Shown here one piece after another: positions 8,898 to 17,479 of a stretch of 64,000 nucleotides of DNA. The translations under genes were made by a program, and so were the position numbers. Location: positions 7,657 through 71,656 of the forward strand of contig CAAESW010000068.1 of assembly GCA_900758845.1 (NCBI GenBank), read 5' to 3'. The notes beneath the pieces were generated by a model that made no database searches, was not told the DNA's origin, and saw only the letters and a program-made list of their open reading frames with translations. This stretch comes from an uncultured Collinsella sp. (GTDB lineage Bacteria; Actinomycetota; Coriobacteriia; Coriobacteriales; Coriobacteriaceae). Position 1 is the first letter of the stretch; the number at the start of each line of letters is the position of its first letter.

Positions 8898-9746
8898 ATG
8901 AGCAAAGCTGATCAGCAGTTTGTAACCATGTGCCGCGATATCTTGGACCATGGCACCACCACCGAGGGCCAAAAGGTCCGTCCGGTGTGGGAGGACGGCA
9001 CCCCTGCCTATACCATTAAAAACTTTGGTGTCACGGCGCGCTATGATCTGCGCGAGGAGTTCCCCGCGCTCACCCTGCGTCGTACGGCGCTTAAGTCTGC
9101 CATGGACGAGATTCTGTGGATCTATCAAAAGAAGTCCAATAACGTGCATGATCTCAACAGCCATATCTGGGATGAGTGGGCCGATGAGACCGGTTCCATC
9201 GGTAAAGCCTACGGCTATCAGATTGGTCAGAAGAGCCATTACGTCGAGGGCGACTTCGACCAGATGGACCGTGTGCTGTACGACCTTAAGCACACGCCGT
9301 ATAGTCGCCGCATTATGACCAATACGTACGTGTTTAGCGATCTGTCCGAGATGCACCTTTATCCGTGCGCCTATAGCGTGACCTATAACGTGACGCAGCG
9401 TCCTCAGGACGACAAGCCGACGCTCAACATGATTCTCAACCAGCGCAGCCAGGACATTTTGGCCGCGAACAACTGGAACGTGTGCCAGTACGCCATTTTG
9501 CTGATGATGGTCGCGCAGTCGGTCGATATGATTCCCGGTGAGCTGCTGCACGTGATCGCCGACGCCCATATCTATGATCGTCATGTCGATATCGTCCGCG
9601 AGCTTATCGAGCGTCCGCAGTTTGCGGCACCCAAGGTAACGCTCAACCCCGATGTGCATGACTTCTATGCGTTTACGACCGATGACCTGATCGTCGAGGG
9701 CTATGAGCACGGCCCGCAGGTCAAGAACATTCCCATTGCGGTGTAG
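8898..9746 (+). CDS. thyA: Thymidylate synthase ThyA
   Basis: Folate-dependent synthesis of dTMP from dUMP. The 282-residue protein has the catalytic cysteine in HLYPCAYSVTYNV, followed by the QRSQD phosphate-binding motif, the NWNVCQYAILL segment, and HVIADAHIYDRHVD, which contacts substrate. PCA replaces the common PCH; I read this as a subfamily trait, not loss of function. ATG 8898 follows ACAGGAGGG; the open frame upstream (from 8772) has no family similarity. folA follows directly, supplying the dihydrofolate recycling that this reaction needs. Confidence 0.95.
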   Translation: MSKADQQFVTMCRDILDHGTTTEGQKVRPVWEDGTPAYTIKNFGVTARYDLREEFPALTLRRTALKSAMDEILWIYQKKSNNVHDLNSHIWDEWADETGSIGKAYGYQIGQKSHYVEGDFDQMDRVLYDLKHTPYSRRIMTNTYVFSDLSEMHLYPCAYSVTYNVTQRPQDDKPTLNMILNQRSQDILAANNWNVCQYAILLMMVAQSVDMIPGELLHVIADAHIYDRHVDIVRELIERPQFAAPKVTLNPDVHDFYAFTTDDLIVEGYEHGPQVKNIPIAV

Positions 9747-9755
9747 GTGGTGCTC

Positions 9756-10274
9756 ATGACGTGTAAGCTATCTGCTATCGTCGCCGTGTGTGACGATTGG
9801 GGCATTGGGTGCGAGGGCGACATGGTGGTGTCCAATCGCGCCGATATGCGCCATTTTGTGGCCTGCACCAAGGGCTGCCCGGTTATCATGGGACGCAAGA
9901 CGCTGCTGAGTTTTCCCGGCGGGCGTCCTCTCAAGAACCGCCGCAATATCGTGCTTACGCGCGATATGGGCTTTACCCACGAGGGCGTCGACGTGGTGCA
10001 TAGCGTTGACGAAGCGCTCTCTGCGGTTGCCGATGAGCTCGTTGCCTGGGTGATCGGTGGCGGCGATGTCTATCGGCAGTTTTTGCCGTACTGCGTGGAG
10101 GCCGAGGTCACTCATAACCACTGCGTCCATCCCGTGGACACGTACTTTCCCGACTTGGACGCCGATCCCGCGTGGGAGATTGCGCAGCGTAGCGGGGTCG
10201 CGACGATTGCCGCCGGTGAGGGTGACGAGGGCGTCAATTATGAGTTCGTGACGTATCGTCGCATCGCGGCGTAA
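9756..10274 (+). CDS. folA: Dihydrofolate reductase
   Basis: Reduces the dihydrofolate produced by ThyA to tetrahydrofolate with NADPH. The 172-residue protein has the N-terminal strand and loop LSAIVAVCDDWGIGCEGDM, PVIMGRKTLLSFPGGRPLKNR, and WVIGGGDVYRQFLP (nicotinamide-binding glycines). ATG 9756 is chosen because AGGTGG at 9746-9751 gives a suitable spacing; in-frame GTG codons at 9747 and 9750 are less well placed. It is coupled with thyA, and a modest hairpin follows at 10319. Confidence 0.93.
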   Translation: MTCKLSAIVAVCDDWGIGCEGDMVVSNRADMRHFVACTKGCPVIMGRKTLLSFPGGRPLKNRRNIVLTRDMGFTHEGVDVVHSVDEALSAVADELVAWVIGGGDVYRQFLPYCVEAEVTHNHCVHPVDTYFPDLDADPAWEIAQRSGVATIAAGEGDEGVNYEFVTYRRIAA

Positions 10275-10318
10275 ATCGTCTGGCGTGAACGGTATCATCG
10301 GGTTGATTGAATGCATGG

Positions 10319-10343
10319 GGCGGCGCTTAGCGTCGCCTCGTTT
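10319..10343 (+). terminator. Weak hairpin terminator after folA
   Basis: GGCGGCGC (10319-10326) pairs with GCGTCGCC (10330-10337) across a 3-nt loop with one G-U pair, followed by TCGTTT. The T-tract is poor. Confidence 0.45.
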
Positions 10344-10383
10344 GGTATAGATGTGCTGTAAAGAAGGGTGCGGGCTGGCTGCT

Positions 10384-11298
10384 ATGACTGATGCCGTTGA
10401 GGTTCTGCGAATTGATTCGCTCGAGGACGAGCGGCTCGATGCCTACGTGCGACTGACCGAGCGTGAGCTTCGCTGCGTGCTGGAGCCGCAAAAGGGCATC
10501 TTTATTGCGGAGAGCGCCAAGGTCATCGAGCGTGCCGTGCGCGCCGGATATGAGCCGGTGAGCTTTCTTCTGGGCGAGCGCTGGCTCGACCAGATGATGC
10601 CGCTGTTTGACCAGCTTGTCGTGCGCGAGGGAGCGGGTCCGGTTCCCGTGTTCGTGGCCTCCATGGAGCTCATGGAGCAGTTGACGGGCTTTAACGTGAC
10701 GCGCGGCGCGCTGGCGGCGTTCCGTCGCCCGCGTCAGATTCCGGTTGATGAGTTCTTGGGCGGCGTCGTCGAGGCGGCGGGGAATCGTCCGGTGCGCGTG
10801 TGCGTGCTTGAGGGTATTGTCGATCACACCAATGTTGGCGCGATTTTCCGCTCGGCTGCCGCATTGAACGTTGACGGTATTTTGGTCAGCCCGACGTGCT
10901 GCGACCCGCTGTACCGTCGCTCGGCCCGCGTGAGCATGGGCACCGTGTTTCAGGTGCCGTGGACGCGCATTGGCAGCGAGGCTCGTGTGTGGCCGCATGA
11001 TGGTCTGGGCGCGTTGCACGACGCCGGTTTTTCGTGTGCCGCTATGGCGTTGACGGACGACTCCGTTTCGCTTGATGATCCTGTGCTGCAGAAGATTGAT
11101 CGCTTGGCGATTTTTATGGGTAACGAGGGTGCCGGCTTGGGCGCCAAGACCATTGCCGGCTGTGACCAAGCGGTGCGCATTCCGATGGCGCACGGGGTCG
11201 ATTCGCTCAACGTGGCCGCGGCGAGTGCCGTCGCCTTTTGGCAGCTGTGCCCGCACGTGAGCAACGAGTATCACTACCAGCCGGGGCTGTATCACTAG
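10384..11298 (+). CDS. SpoU/TrmH-family RNA 2'-O-methyltransferase
   Basis: The 304-residue protein has a variable N-terminal substrate-binding region (1-130) and the knotted SPOUT methyltransferase fold. The three SpoU motifs are present in order: DHTNVGAIFRSAAAL, IFMGNEGAGL, and IPMAHGVDSLNVAAASAVAFW. It should methylate the 2'-hydroxyl of a tRNA or rRNA nucleotide using S-adenosylmethionine; the target cannot be read from sequence. ATG 10384 gives a family-like N-terminus; the upstream ATG 10351 would add 11 residues and has no ribosome-binding site. It appears monocistronic. Confidence 0.87.
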   Translation: MTDAVEVLRIDSLEDERLDAYVRLTERELRCVLEPQKGIFIAESAKVIERAVRAGYEPVSFLLGERWLDQMMPLFDQLVVREGAGPVPVFVASMELMEQLTGFNVTRGALAAFRRPRQIPVDEFLGGVVEAAGNRPVRVCVLEGIVDHTNVGAIFRSAAALNVDGILVSPTCCDPLYRRSARVSMGTVFQVPWTRIGSEARVWPHDGLGALHDAGFSCAAMALTDDSVSLDDPVLQKIDRLAIFMGNEGAGLGAKTIAGCDQAVRIPMAHGVDSLNVAAASAVAFWQLCPHVSNEYHYQPGLYH

Positions 11299-11423
11299 GC
11301 AGATAGTTTGCACCGGGCTCTGACTCGGGGTGTTTCGGTCGACGTCGGTCGGTGCTAAGCTGCTATTAGCTTAGGTCTTTAATTACTGTTTTGTCGGTTG
11401 ACGTACGCTTTTGGGGAGGGCGT

Positions 11424-12773
11424 GTGGCTAAGAAATCTACGGCTATCGATGTAACGCAAGGTGTCATTTGGCAACAGCTGCTGTCGCTGTGCGTTCCCAT
11501 CTTCTTTAGCTCGTTTTTTCAGCAGGCCTACACGCTTATCGGTACCTATATCGTCGGCCAGTTTGGCGGCAAGCTCGCATTGGGCGGCATCCAGGCCACG
11601 ATGGTGCTCACCGAGCTCTGCATTGGCTTTTGCGTTGGCGTCGGCGCCGGCTGCGCGGTCATTACCGGTCAGTATTTTGGCCAGCACGATGATGAGCGAC
11701 TGAGCCGTTCGGTCCATACGGCCATGACGCTCGCGCTGGTGGGCGGTATCGTTTTCTCGATTCTCGGCATAGTGTTCGTTGAGCCCATGCTGGTGCTTAT
11801 GAACACTCCGCATGAACTATTGGCCGAGGGCGTGGCCTATGCTCGTTGCTATTTTGCCGCCATGGTTGCGGCGCTGCTGCTCAATATGGGAACGGCACTG
11901 CTGCGCGCCGTGGGCGACACGCGCGGGCCCGCCGTGATCATTGCCTCTGGCTGCCTTGTTAACGTGGTGCTGGATATCATCTTTGTCGCTGTGTTGCATA
12001 TGGAGGCGCTGGGCTGCGGCATCGCAGTGGCGCTGACCATTTGCTCCAATGCAACGATGATCGTGTTGCGCATGATGCGCGCTCCGGGTGCATGGCGTCT
12101 TTCGCTGTCTAAGCTCGGTATCGATCGCGGTATTTGCAAGAGTATGATCTCGTGTGGTCTGCCACTCGGTTTTCAATCGGCTGCGTATTCGATCTCGAAC
12201 GTGCTGATCCAGGTGTCGGTTAATTCGTTTGGCGCCGATGTCACGACTGCTTGGGGTCTATCTGGGCGCCTGGATGGCATTATCTGGATGGTGACCGAGG
12301 CGCTCGGCGTGTCGATCACCACGTTCTCGGCACAGAACTTTGGCGCGCGCAACTATGAGCGCATGCGCAAGGGCTACCATACGTCGCTCGTGCTGTCGTT
12401 TATGCTCATTGGTGGCCTGTCTGCCGTGCTGCTGGTGTTCTCGGGTCCGTTGTCGCGTCTGTTTGTCGACGATGTTTCGATTTCGGCGTACACCACGACG
12501 ATTCTTCATTTCATCGCGCCGTTCTACGCGATCTTCTCGATTATCGAAAACGCGTCGGGCTCCATTCGCGGTGCCGGCGTGAGTCTGCAGCCTATGATGC
12601 TCACCATCTTTGGCACCGTCGTACTCAGAGTGATTTGGGTGTTTGCGATCATGCCCTTCGATCCGTCGCTCGAGCATCTACTGCTGGTCTACCCCGTAAC
12701 CTGGCTCATTACGGCCACGATGTTCACCGTCTACCATCACAGCGGAAACTGGCTCGGCCGCGCCACCGCCTAA
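11424..12773 (+). CDS. MATE-family multidrug/cation antiporter
   Basis: Integral membrane protein of 449 residues with about 12 hydrophobic segments in two homologous halves, typical of Na+/H+-coupled MATE exporters. Supporting segments are VPIFFSSFFQQAYTLIGTYIVGQ at the start of helix 1-2, RAVGDTRGPA between helices 4 and 5, and ENASGSIRGAGVSLQPMM at the matching place in the second half. GTG 11424 is preferred because GGGAGGG precedes it; a TTG at 11391 lacks a ribosome-binding site. The substrate is unknown. It converges on cobO, with a shared long inverted repeat between them. Confidence 0.9.
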   Translation: MAKKSTAIDVTQGVIWQQLLSLCVPIFFSSFFQQAYTLIGTYIVGQFGGKLALGGIQATMVLTELCIGFCVGVGAGCAVITGQYFGQHDDERLSRSVHTAMTLALVGGIVFSILGIVFVEPMLVLMNTPHELLAEGVAYARCYFAAMVAALLLNMGTALLRAVGDTRGPAVIIASGCLVNVVLDIIFVAVLHMEALGCGIAVALTICSNATMIVLRMMRAPGAWRLSLSKLGIDRGICKSMISCGLPLGFQSAAYSISNVLIQVSVNSFGADVTTAWGLSGRLDGIIWMVTEALGVSITTFSAQNFGARNYERMRKGYHTSLVLSFMLIGGLSAVLLVFSGPLSRLFVDDVSISAYTTTILHFIAPFYAIFSIIENASGSIRGAGVSLQPMMLTIFGTVVLRVIWVFAIMPFDPSLEHLLLVYPVTWLITATMFTVYHHSGNWLGRATA

Positions 12774-12788
12774 TGATCCCTTAGGGTC

Positions 12789-12842
12789 GGAAGAAAACGG
12801 ATCATTGCTCTCCGTCGTGATGTCGATGATCCGTTTTCTTCC
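12789..12842. terminator. 17-bp perfect inverted repeat between convergent genes
   Basis: GGAAGAAAACGGATCAT (12789-12805) is repeated inverted at 12826-12842 with a 20-nt loop. Imperfect pairing continues outward (12772-12788 with 12843-12861). The position between the MATE and cobO stops suggests a two-way terminator, although T-tracts are short. Confidence 0.6.
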
Positions 12843-12858
12843 GTCCCTTTCGGGTCAT

Positions 12859-13344
12859 TTAGTATTCGATGCCTTGGCGGGCTAGGAGGCCTTCGTCGAA
12901 GTAGTGTTTGACGGGGCGCATTTCGGTGACTAAGTCCGCAAGGTCGGTCAACGGCAGCAGCCCGCGGCCGGTGAGCACGAGCTCCGTGGTGGCGGGCTTC
13001 AGCGCGATTAGCCCCTCCACATTCTCACGCGTCACAAAGCCGCGGCGCATCGCTTCGCCGAGTTCGTCCAGAATGAGCACGTTGACCTGGCTAATCTGCT
13101 CGCGCGCCAGCTCCATGATCTGTGCGGTACAGGCTTCGGGCGTGTCGCGGTCGGCTTGTACGATGCGTAGCCCCAATCGAGGTGCTGCGTCATGTTCGGC
13201 GCAGTGCAGCTTCTTGGCAAACTGAAGCATGAGCACGTTAAGTCCATAGCCCGTGGCACGCAGCGCGAGCCCCAGCGCAGCCGTCGTCTTGCCCTTGCCG
13301 TCGCCCGTATAGATTTGAACCTTGCCGACTTCCAGTGATGCCAT
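12859..13344 (-). CDS. cobO: Corrinoid adenosyltransferase, CobO/BtuR type
   Basis: Transfers the adenosyl group of ATP to cob(I)alamin to make the coenzyme form. The 161-residue protein has the atypical P-loop YTGDGKGKTTAALG near residues 12-25, LMLQFAK, ILDELGEAMRRGF (Walker B-like) and ELVLTGRG, all typical of the CobO family. Length is slightly below the usual 170-200 because the N-terminal extension is short. It links to the cobalamin genes at the far end of the window, where the riboswitch and cbiF lie, but it is a separate unit here with no riboswitch visible in its short upstream region. Confidence 0.92.
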   Translation of the reverse strand: MASLEVGKVQIYTGDGKGKTTAALGLALRATGYGLNVLMLQFAKKLHCAEHDAAPRLGLRIVQADRDTPEACTAQIMELAREQISQVNVLILDELGEAMRRGFVTRENVEGLIALKPATTELVLTGRGLLPLTDLADLVTEMRPVKHYFDEGLLARQGIEY

Positions 13345-13436
13345 CTCTGTCTTTTCGTGCCCGGCGTCGGTTTATCGCCGTCCGGGTTGGGTATTCTAGA
13401 AAGCATTATTAACCCCAGTAGATGGAGTTCAAGCAG

Positions 13437-15329
13437 ATGGAGATGGATGACAACAAGCGTAGACGGAATATGATCCTCTACGTGCTCATCGCCTTCGTCG
13501 TCTACCTCGTGCTCTCGACCGTTCTGTTCCCCAACATCGGTCACACGCAGCAGATTACGAAGACCGATTACTCGACGTTTGTCAAAGCGCTCGATAAGAA
13601 GAGTGTCGACAAGGTCGAGTACAACACGGACGATTACTCGATTTATTACACCAAGAAGGGCGAGGACGAGAACATCGCCTATAAGACGACCGGTGTGCCG
13701 AACGATGCGGGCTTTACCGATCGCGTGCTTGAGTCTGGCGCTTCGCTGGAGTCGGTCGTTCCCGATAAAAACTCGGGTTTGATGACCTACTACCTGCTTA
13801 CGCTCATCCTTCCCATGGCGATTTTCTTCTTGATCGGCTGGTGGCTCAACCGCCGCATGAAGAAGGCCATGGGTGATGACGGTCCTTCGATGAACTTTGG
13901 CGGCGGTGGCTTTGGCGGCGGTGGACTGGGCAAGTCCGGCGCGCGCGTGATCGCCTCCAAGGACGTGGGCGTGACCTTTAAGGATGTCGCCGGCCAGGAA
14001 GAGGCCAAGGAGTCCCTCAAGGAGGTCGTCGACTTTCTGGAGAAGCCCCAGCGCTACGAGGAGATTGGCGCCAAGCTGCCGCGCGGTGCTCTCCTTGTTG
14101 GCCCTCCGGGTACCGGTAAGACCCTGCTAGCCAAGGCTGTTGCCGGCGAGGCTGGTGTTCCGTTCTTTAGCATTTCGGGTTCTGAGTTCGTCGAGATGTT
14201 CGTCGGCCGTGGCGCCGCCAAGGTGCGCGACCTGTTTAAGCAGGCCAAGGAAAAGGCCCCGTGCATTGTGTTTATCGACGAGATCGATACCATCGGCAAA
14301 AAGCGTGACGGCGGCGGCTTTAGCGGCAACGACGAGCGCGAGCAGACGCTCAACCAGCTGCTGACCGAGATGGATGGCTTCGATAACCACAAGGGTATCG
14401 TTGTCCTCGCTGCCACCAACCGTCCCGACAGCCTCGATCCGGCCCTGCTGCGCCCCGGTCGTTTTGACCGCCGCATTCCCGTTGAGCTGCCCGATCTGAC
14501 CGGCCGCAAGAACATTCTCGAGCTGCATGCCAAGAGCGTGAAGACGCAGCCGCCGATCGACCTGACCGCGATTGCCCGCGCCACGCCCGGTGCCTCGGGC
14601 GCTGACCTGGCCAATATCATCAACGAGGGCGCCCTGCGTGCCGTCCGTGAGGGCCGCAAGCGCGCTACGCAGGACGATTTTGAGGAGTCGGTGGAGGTCG
14701 TCATCGCCGGCCAGCAGCGTAAGTCCACTGTGCTGTCCGACCACGAGAAGCAGGTTGTTTCCTACCACGAGATCGGCCATGCCATCGTTGCCGCCCGCCA
14801 GAAGGGCTCTGCACCGGTCACGAAGATCACCATCGTGCCGCGCACGAGCGGTGCTCTGGGCTACACCATGCAGGTCGAGGAGGATGAGCGCTTCCTGACC
14901 ACGCGCCAGGAGGTCCTGGACAAGCTCGCCGTCTATTGCGGTGGCCGTGCAGCCGAGGAGCTCATCTTTGGTGAGATGACGACCGGCGCCGCCAACGATA
15001 TCGAGCAGGCCACCAAGCTCGCCCGTAACATGGTGACGCGCTTTGGTATGTCCGATGAGTTTGGCATGATGGCACTCGGTACCGTTCAGAATGCGTACCT
15101 TAACCAGGACACGTCGCTCACCTGCGCCCCCGGTACGGCCGAGCGCGTGGACGCGATTGTCGCCAAGCTGATCGAGGATGCGCACGACCGCGCCCTGCAG
15201 ATCCTGAAGGAGAACAAGTTCAAGCTCCACGAGCTGGCTCGTTATCTGTACAAGAAGGAGACGATCACGGGCGAGGAGTTCATGAATCTCCTCACGCGCG
15301 AGAATCCGCTGATGCCAAAGCAGCAGTAA
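13437..15329 (+). CDS. ftsH: ATP-dependent zinc metalloprotease FtsH
   Basis: Membrane-anchored AAA+ protease for quality control of membrane and regulatory proteins. There are two N-terminal transmembrane segments (about residues 12-30 and 115-135) around an extracytoplasmic domain. A Gly-rich linker leads to the AAA domain: Walker [10 protein letters not shown] near 222, Walker [10 protein letters not shown], and the SRH segment [21 protein letters not shown]. The zinc site is HEIGH at about 444-448. ATG 13437 has GGAG 9 bp upstream; ATG 13422 and 13443 are alternatives. A clean terminator follows. Confidence 0.96.
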   Translation: MEMDDNKRRRNMILYVLIAFVVYLVLSTVLFPNIGHTQQITKTDYSTFVKALDKKSVDKVEYNTDDYSIYYTKKGEDENIAYKTTGVPNDAGFTDRVLESGASLESVVPDKNSGLMTYYLLTLILPMAIFFLIGWWLNRRMKKAMGDDGPSMNFGGGGFGGGGLGKSGARVIASKDVGVTFKDVAGQEEAKESLKEVVDFLEKPQRYEEIGAKLPRGALLVGPPGTGKTLLAKAVAGEAGVPFFSISGSEFVEMFVGRGAAKVRDLFKQAKEKAPCIVFIDEIDTIGKKRDGGGFSGNDEREQTLNQLLTEMDGFDNHKGIVVLAATNRPDSLDPALLRPGRFDRRIPVELPDLTGRKNILELHAKSVKTQPPIDLTAIARATPGASGADLANIINEGALRAVREGRKRATQDDFEESVEVVIAGQQRKSTVLSDHEKQVVSYHEIGHAIVAARQKGSAPVTKITIVPRTSGALGYTMQVEEDERFLTTRQEVLDKLAVYCGGRAAEELIFGEMTTGAANDIEQATKLARNMVTRFGMSDEFGMMALGTVQNAYLNQDTSLTCAPGTAERVDAIVAKLIEDAHDRALQILKENKFKLHELARYLYKKETITGEEFMNLLTRENPLMPKQQ

Positions 15330-15350
15330 TACTGGTTGCGCAGTGTCAAT

Positions 15351-15390
15351 CGCCCCATTTGAGTGTTTATCTCAAATGGGGCGTTTTGCG
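15351..15390 (+). terminator. Rho-independent terminator after ftsH
   Basis: Perfect 13-bp stem CGCCCCATTTGAG (15351-15363) with CTCAAATGGGGCG (15371-15383), 7-nt loop, then TTTTGCG. It lies just before the DUF523 gene start at 15406. Confidence 0.85.
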
Positions 15391-15405
15391 TGGGGAGAGT
15401 TGTAT

Positions 15406-15861
15406 ATGAAGATCGTGGTAAGTGCCTGCTTGATGGGCGAGAGCTGCAAGTATAACGGGCTCGACAACTACCACCGCGCGTTGGTCGAGGCCTGTGAACG
15501 TACGGGGACCGAGGTCCTCTTGGTGTGCCCTGAGGTCTTTGGCGGCCTGCCCACACCGCGCAAGCCGTCCGAGATCGTGGACGGCGAGGTCCATACCTGC
15601 GAGGGCATCTCGGTCGATCGCGAGTTTCGCCTAGGCGCTCAACGTGCGCTCGATATGTGCGAGCAAGCGGGCGGTCCGGAAGAGATCGCCGCGTGCATCC
15701 TGCAGGACCGCAGCCCCTCGTGTGGCGTAGGTCGCATCTACGACGGAACGTTCAGCGGTACGCTCACCGTGGGCAACGGTGTTTTCGTCGACCTGCTCCT
15801 GCGCCACGGCTACCGTGTGATCCCGGCAAGCGAGTTTGATCCCAGCATGCTGGAGCAATAA
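15406..15861 (+). CDS. DUF523 family protein
   Basis: Protein of 151 residues of a widespread uncharacterised family. Conserved features visible are SACLMGESCKYNG near the N-terminus, CPEVFGGLPTPR, and a Cys in SPSCGVGRIYDG. The conserved cysteines suggest a metal or iron-sulfur site (inference); no reaction can be assigned. ATG 15406 has GGGGAGAG upstream; the same frame is open from 15343 through the ftsH terminator, which argues against an earlier start. Confidence 0.85.
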   Translation: MKIVVSACLMGESCKYNGLDNYHRALVEACERTGTEVLLVCPEVFGGLPTPRKPSEIVDGEVHTCEGISVDREFRLGAQRALDMCEQAGGPEEIAACILQDRSPSCGVGRIYDGTFSGTLTVGNGVFVDLLLRHGYRVIPASEFDPSMLEQ

Positions 15862-15900
15862 AAAACCACCACAAAGGTGCTGCTCCCTTGTGGTGGTTTT
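15862..15900. terminator. Two-way hairpin terminator between convergent genes
   Basis: The A-rich left arm AAAACCACCACAAAGG pairs with CTTGTGGTGGTTTT. A-tract and T-tract flank the stem, so it can end transcripts from both sides. A close relative lies at 23652-23694. Confidence 0.8.
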
Positions 15901-15909
15901 GGGCTAGGC

Positions 15910-16992
15910 CTAGAGCGTGTGGCCGTAGGCGTTGGCGGCCTTGATGGCGGCGGCGAACTTTTCGTCGGTGAAGGGCTCGGGGTTGCCCTGCTTCCACTCG
16001 TTGGTGGCGTGCGCGTACTCGCACAGAGCCGGGATATCGGACTCGGAAAGCCCGACCTGCTCAAGCGTTACGGGTAGGCCCATCTGCTTGTTAAAGGCGG
16101 CGTAGCGCTCAAGGTTCTCGGTATCGCCCGTATAGGCAAACAGCACGAGCACGCCCAGGCTTACGACCTCGCCGTGCAGATAGGTTCCCTCGCGCGGAAT
16201 GCTGCACGTCGCATTGTAGAACGCGTGTGCCACGCTCGAGTTGTAGTAGTAATCGTTTTGGTTGGTCAGGTTCGAGACATAGCCCGTGTTGACCACGATG
16301 TCGAGCGCGATCTGCTTGACGGCTTCGCTCGACAGGTCCTGGCGCACGTCCTCAAGCCCCTGGACGCCATAGGTAAACAGCGGCTCGGAGCAGGTGTGGG
16401 CGAGTGCCAGGCCAAGACCGGCGGTGTGCTCCAAATTACCGGCGCTCGTGGCGTATTCGACCTCAGGCTGCTTAGACAGGGCATCGCCCATGCCGGCCCA
16501 GAAGTACTCCGCCGGAGCCTCGGCGATGATCTTGGGGTTGATGAAGATGTGCGCCGGTCGGTTGGGGTACGAATAGCCCTCGAGCGAGCCGTCGTCGTTG
16601 TACACGACGGCAATGGCGGTCGCGGCGGAGCAGTTAGAACAGATCGTCGGGACGGTGAAGACGATCTTCTTGAGCTCGATGGCTGCGGTCTTCACGGTGT
16701 CGAGCGCCTTGCCGCCGCCGCATGCGATGAGCACGTCGGCTTCCTGGCAGGCAGGGGAGTTCACGACTTTGGCGATATTGGCGCGCGTGCTGTTGGTGCC
16801 GTAGACGCGCGTCTCCAGAATTTCGACGTCCGTATTCGCAAGGGCGGCCTCAATACCGGGCAGCGCGGCGGCTAGTGCACGTTTGCCGCCAATGATGGCG
16901 ACCTTGGCCGCTCCGTACTCTGCCAGTGCGGCGGGCAGCTTGGTAAAGCAATCCTCGCCAACGGTGTAGTCGCTCATTCCGATCGTGCGCAT
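15910..16992 (-). CDS. Iron-containing alcohol dehydrogenase family, glycerol dehydrogenase-like
   Basis: The 360-residue protein is an NAD(P)-dependent polyol dehydrogenase of the group III/glycerol dehydrogenase family. It has VAIIGGKRAL, the glycine-rich CGGGKALDTVKTAA near residues 91-104, and VPTICSNCSAATAIAVVY near 117-134. Metal-ligand histidines are likely in LEHTAGLGLALAH and YLHGEVVSLG. Substrate is uncertain: glycerol, glycerol-1-phosphate or another short polyol. ATG 16992 has GAAGG 7 bp upstream. It is divergent from the ileS leader and appears monocistronic. Confidence 0.82.
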   Translation of the reverse strand: MRTIGMSDYTVGEDCFTKLPAALAEYGAAKVAIIGGKRALAAALPGIEAALANTDVEILETRVYGTNSTRANIAKVVNSPACQEADVLIACGGGKALDTVKTAAIELKKIVFTVPTICSNCSAATAIAVVYNDDGSLEGYSYPNRPAHIFINPKIIAEAPAEYFWAGMGDALSKQPEVEYATSAGNLEHTAGLGLALAHTCSEPLFTYGVQGLEDVRQDLSSEAVKQIALDIVVNTGYVSNLTNQNDYYYNSSVAHAFYNATCSIPREGTYLHGEVVSLGVLVLFAYTGDTENLERYAAFNKQMGLPVTLEQVGLSESDIPALCEYAHATNEWKQGNPEPFTDEKFAAAIKAANAYGHTL

Positions 16993-17116
16993 AGCAACCT
17001 TCTTTCGTTCGATAGAGTGCTTTCAGGTATTTTGCTCCAAAAGAAGGGCTGTAATAGCGACAAATTTCGAACATATAAAACCAGTGTTGAGGGTTTTTCG
17101 CTGGCGCGGAACGTGC

Positions 17117-17122
17117 TAGCAT
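17117..17122 (+). promoter_or_regulatory. Candidate -10 box for the ileS leader
   Basis: TGCTAGCAT gives an extended -10 (TAGCAT at 17117-17122), 11 bp before the start of the T-box stem I region. The -35 (TTTTTC, 17094-17099) is poor. Confidence 0.4.
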
Positions 17123-17124
17123 AC

Positions 17125-17440
17125 TCCGCATAAGCGTTGATGGGGACGAGTAGTCGGCCGTCCGCATGCTACAGAGAGCGGGGAGCGCTGAGAACCCGTG
17201 CATGCGACCGATGAAAATCACCCCGGAGCTGCGGTCCCAACGGACGTGCCGCGCAGGTTCGTCTTAGTAGACATCGCCGATATGGTCGTCGATACAGGCC
17301 AGCCGAGTAACGGATGCGAGCGCGCGAATACGCGGGCGAGGGCATCTAAGCTGGGTGGTTAAGCGAAGAGCTTTTGCGGGCGTGCAGTCCGTTTTGTGGC
17401 GCTTCGTCCCAGCTTGCAGGGACGGGCGCTTTTTTTGGTG
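17125..17440 (+). ncRNA. T-box leader (isoleucine) with terminator, upstream of ileS
   Basis: The region has the classic T-box order. The stem I start GTTGATGGGGACGAGTAG is at 17136-17153 and AGAGAGCGGGGAGC follows at 17172-17186. A specifier ATC (Ile) is at 17217-17219 in the context GAAAATCACCCCGGAG. The T-box bulge TGGT is at 17356-17359 within CTGGGTGGTTAAGCG, complementary to the tRNA ACCA end. A GC-rich terminator hairpin (about 17399-17429) ends in seven Ts. Uncharged tRNA-Ile should stabilise the antiterminator and allow ileS transcription. The specifier matches the downstream gene. Confidence 0.88.
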
Positions 17441-17479
17441 CCCATCGGGCGTGCGCGCCCACGACATGAAAGGGGTACC

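Noticed and set aside
8898..9746. ThyA catalytic motif PCA instead of PCH as a sign of lost function
   Set aside because: The catalytic Cys and other motifs remain, and variation after the Cys seems tolerated in some ThyA groups; treated as a subfamily trait.
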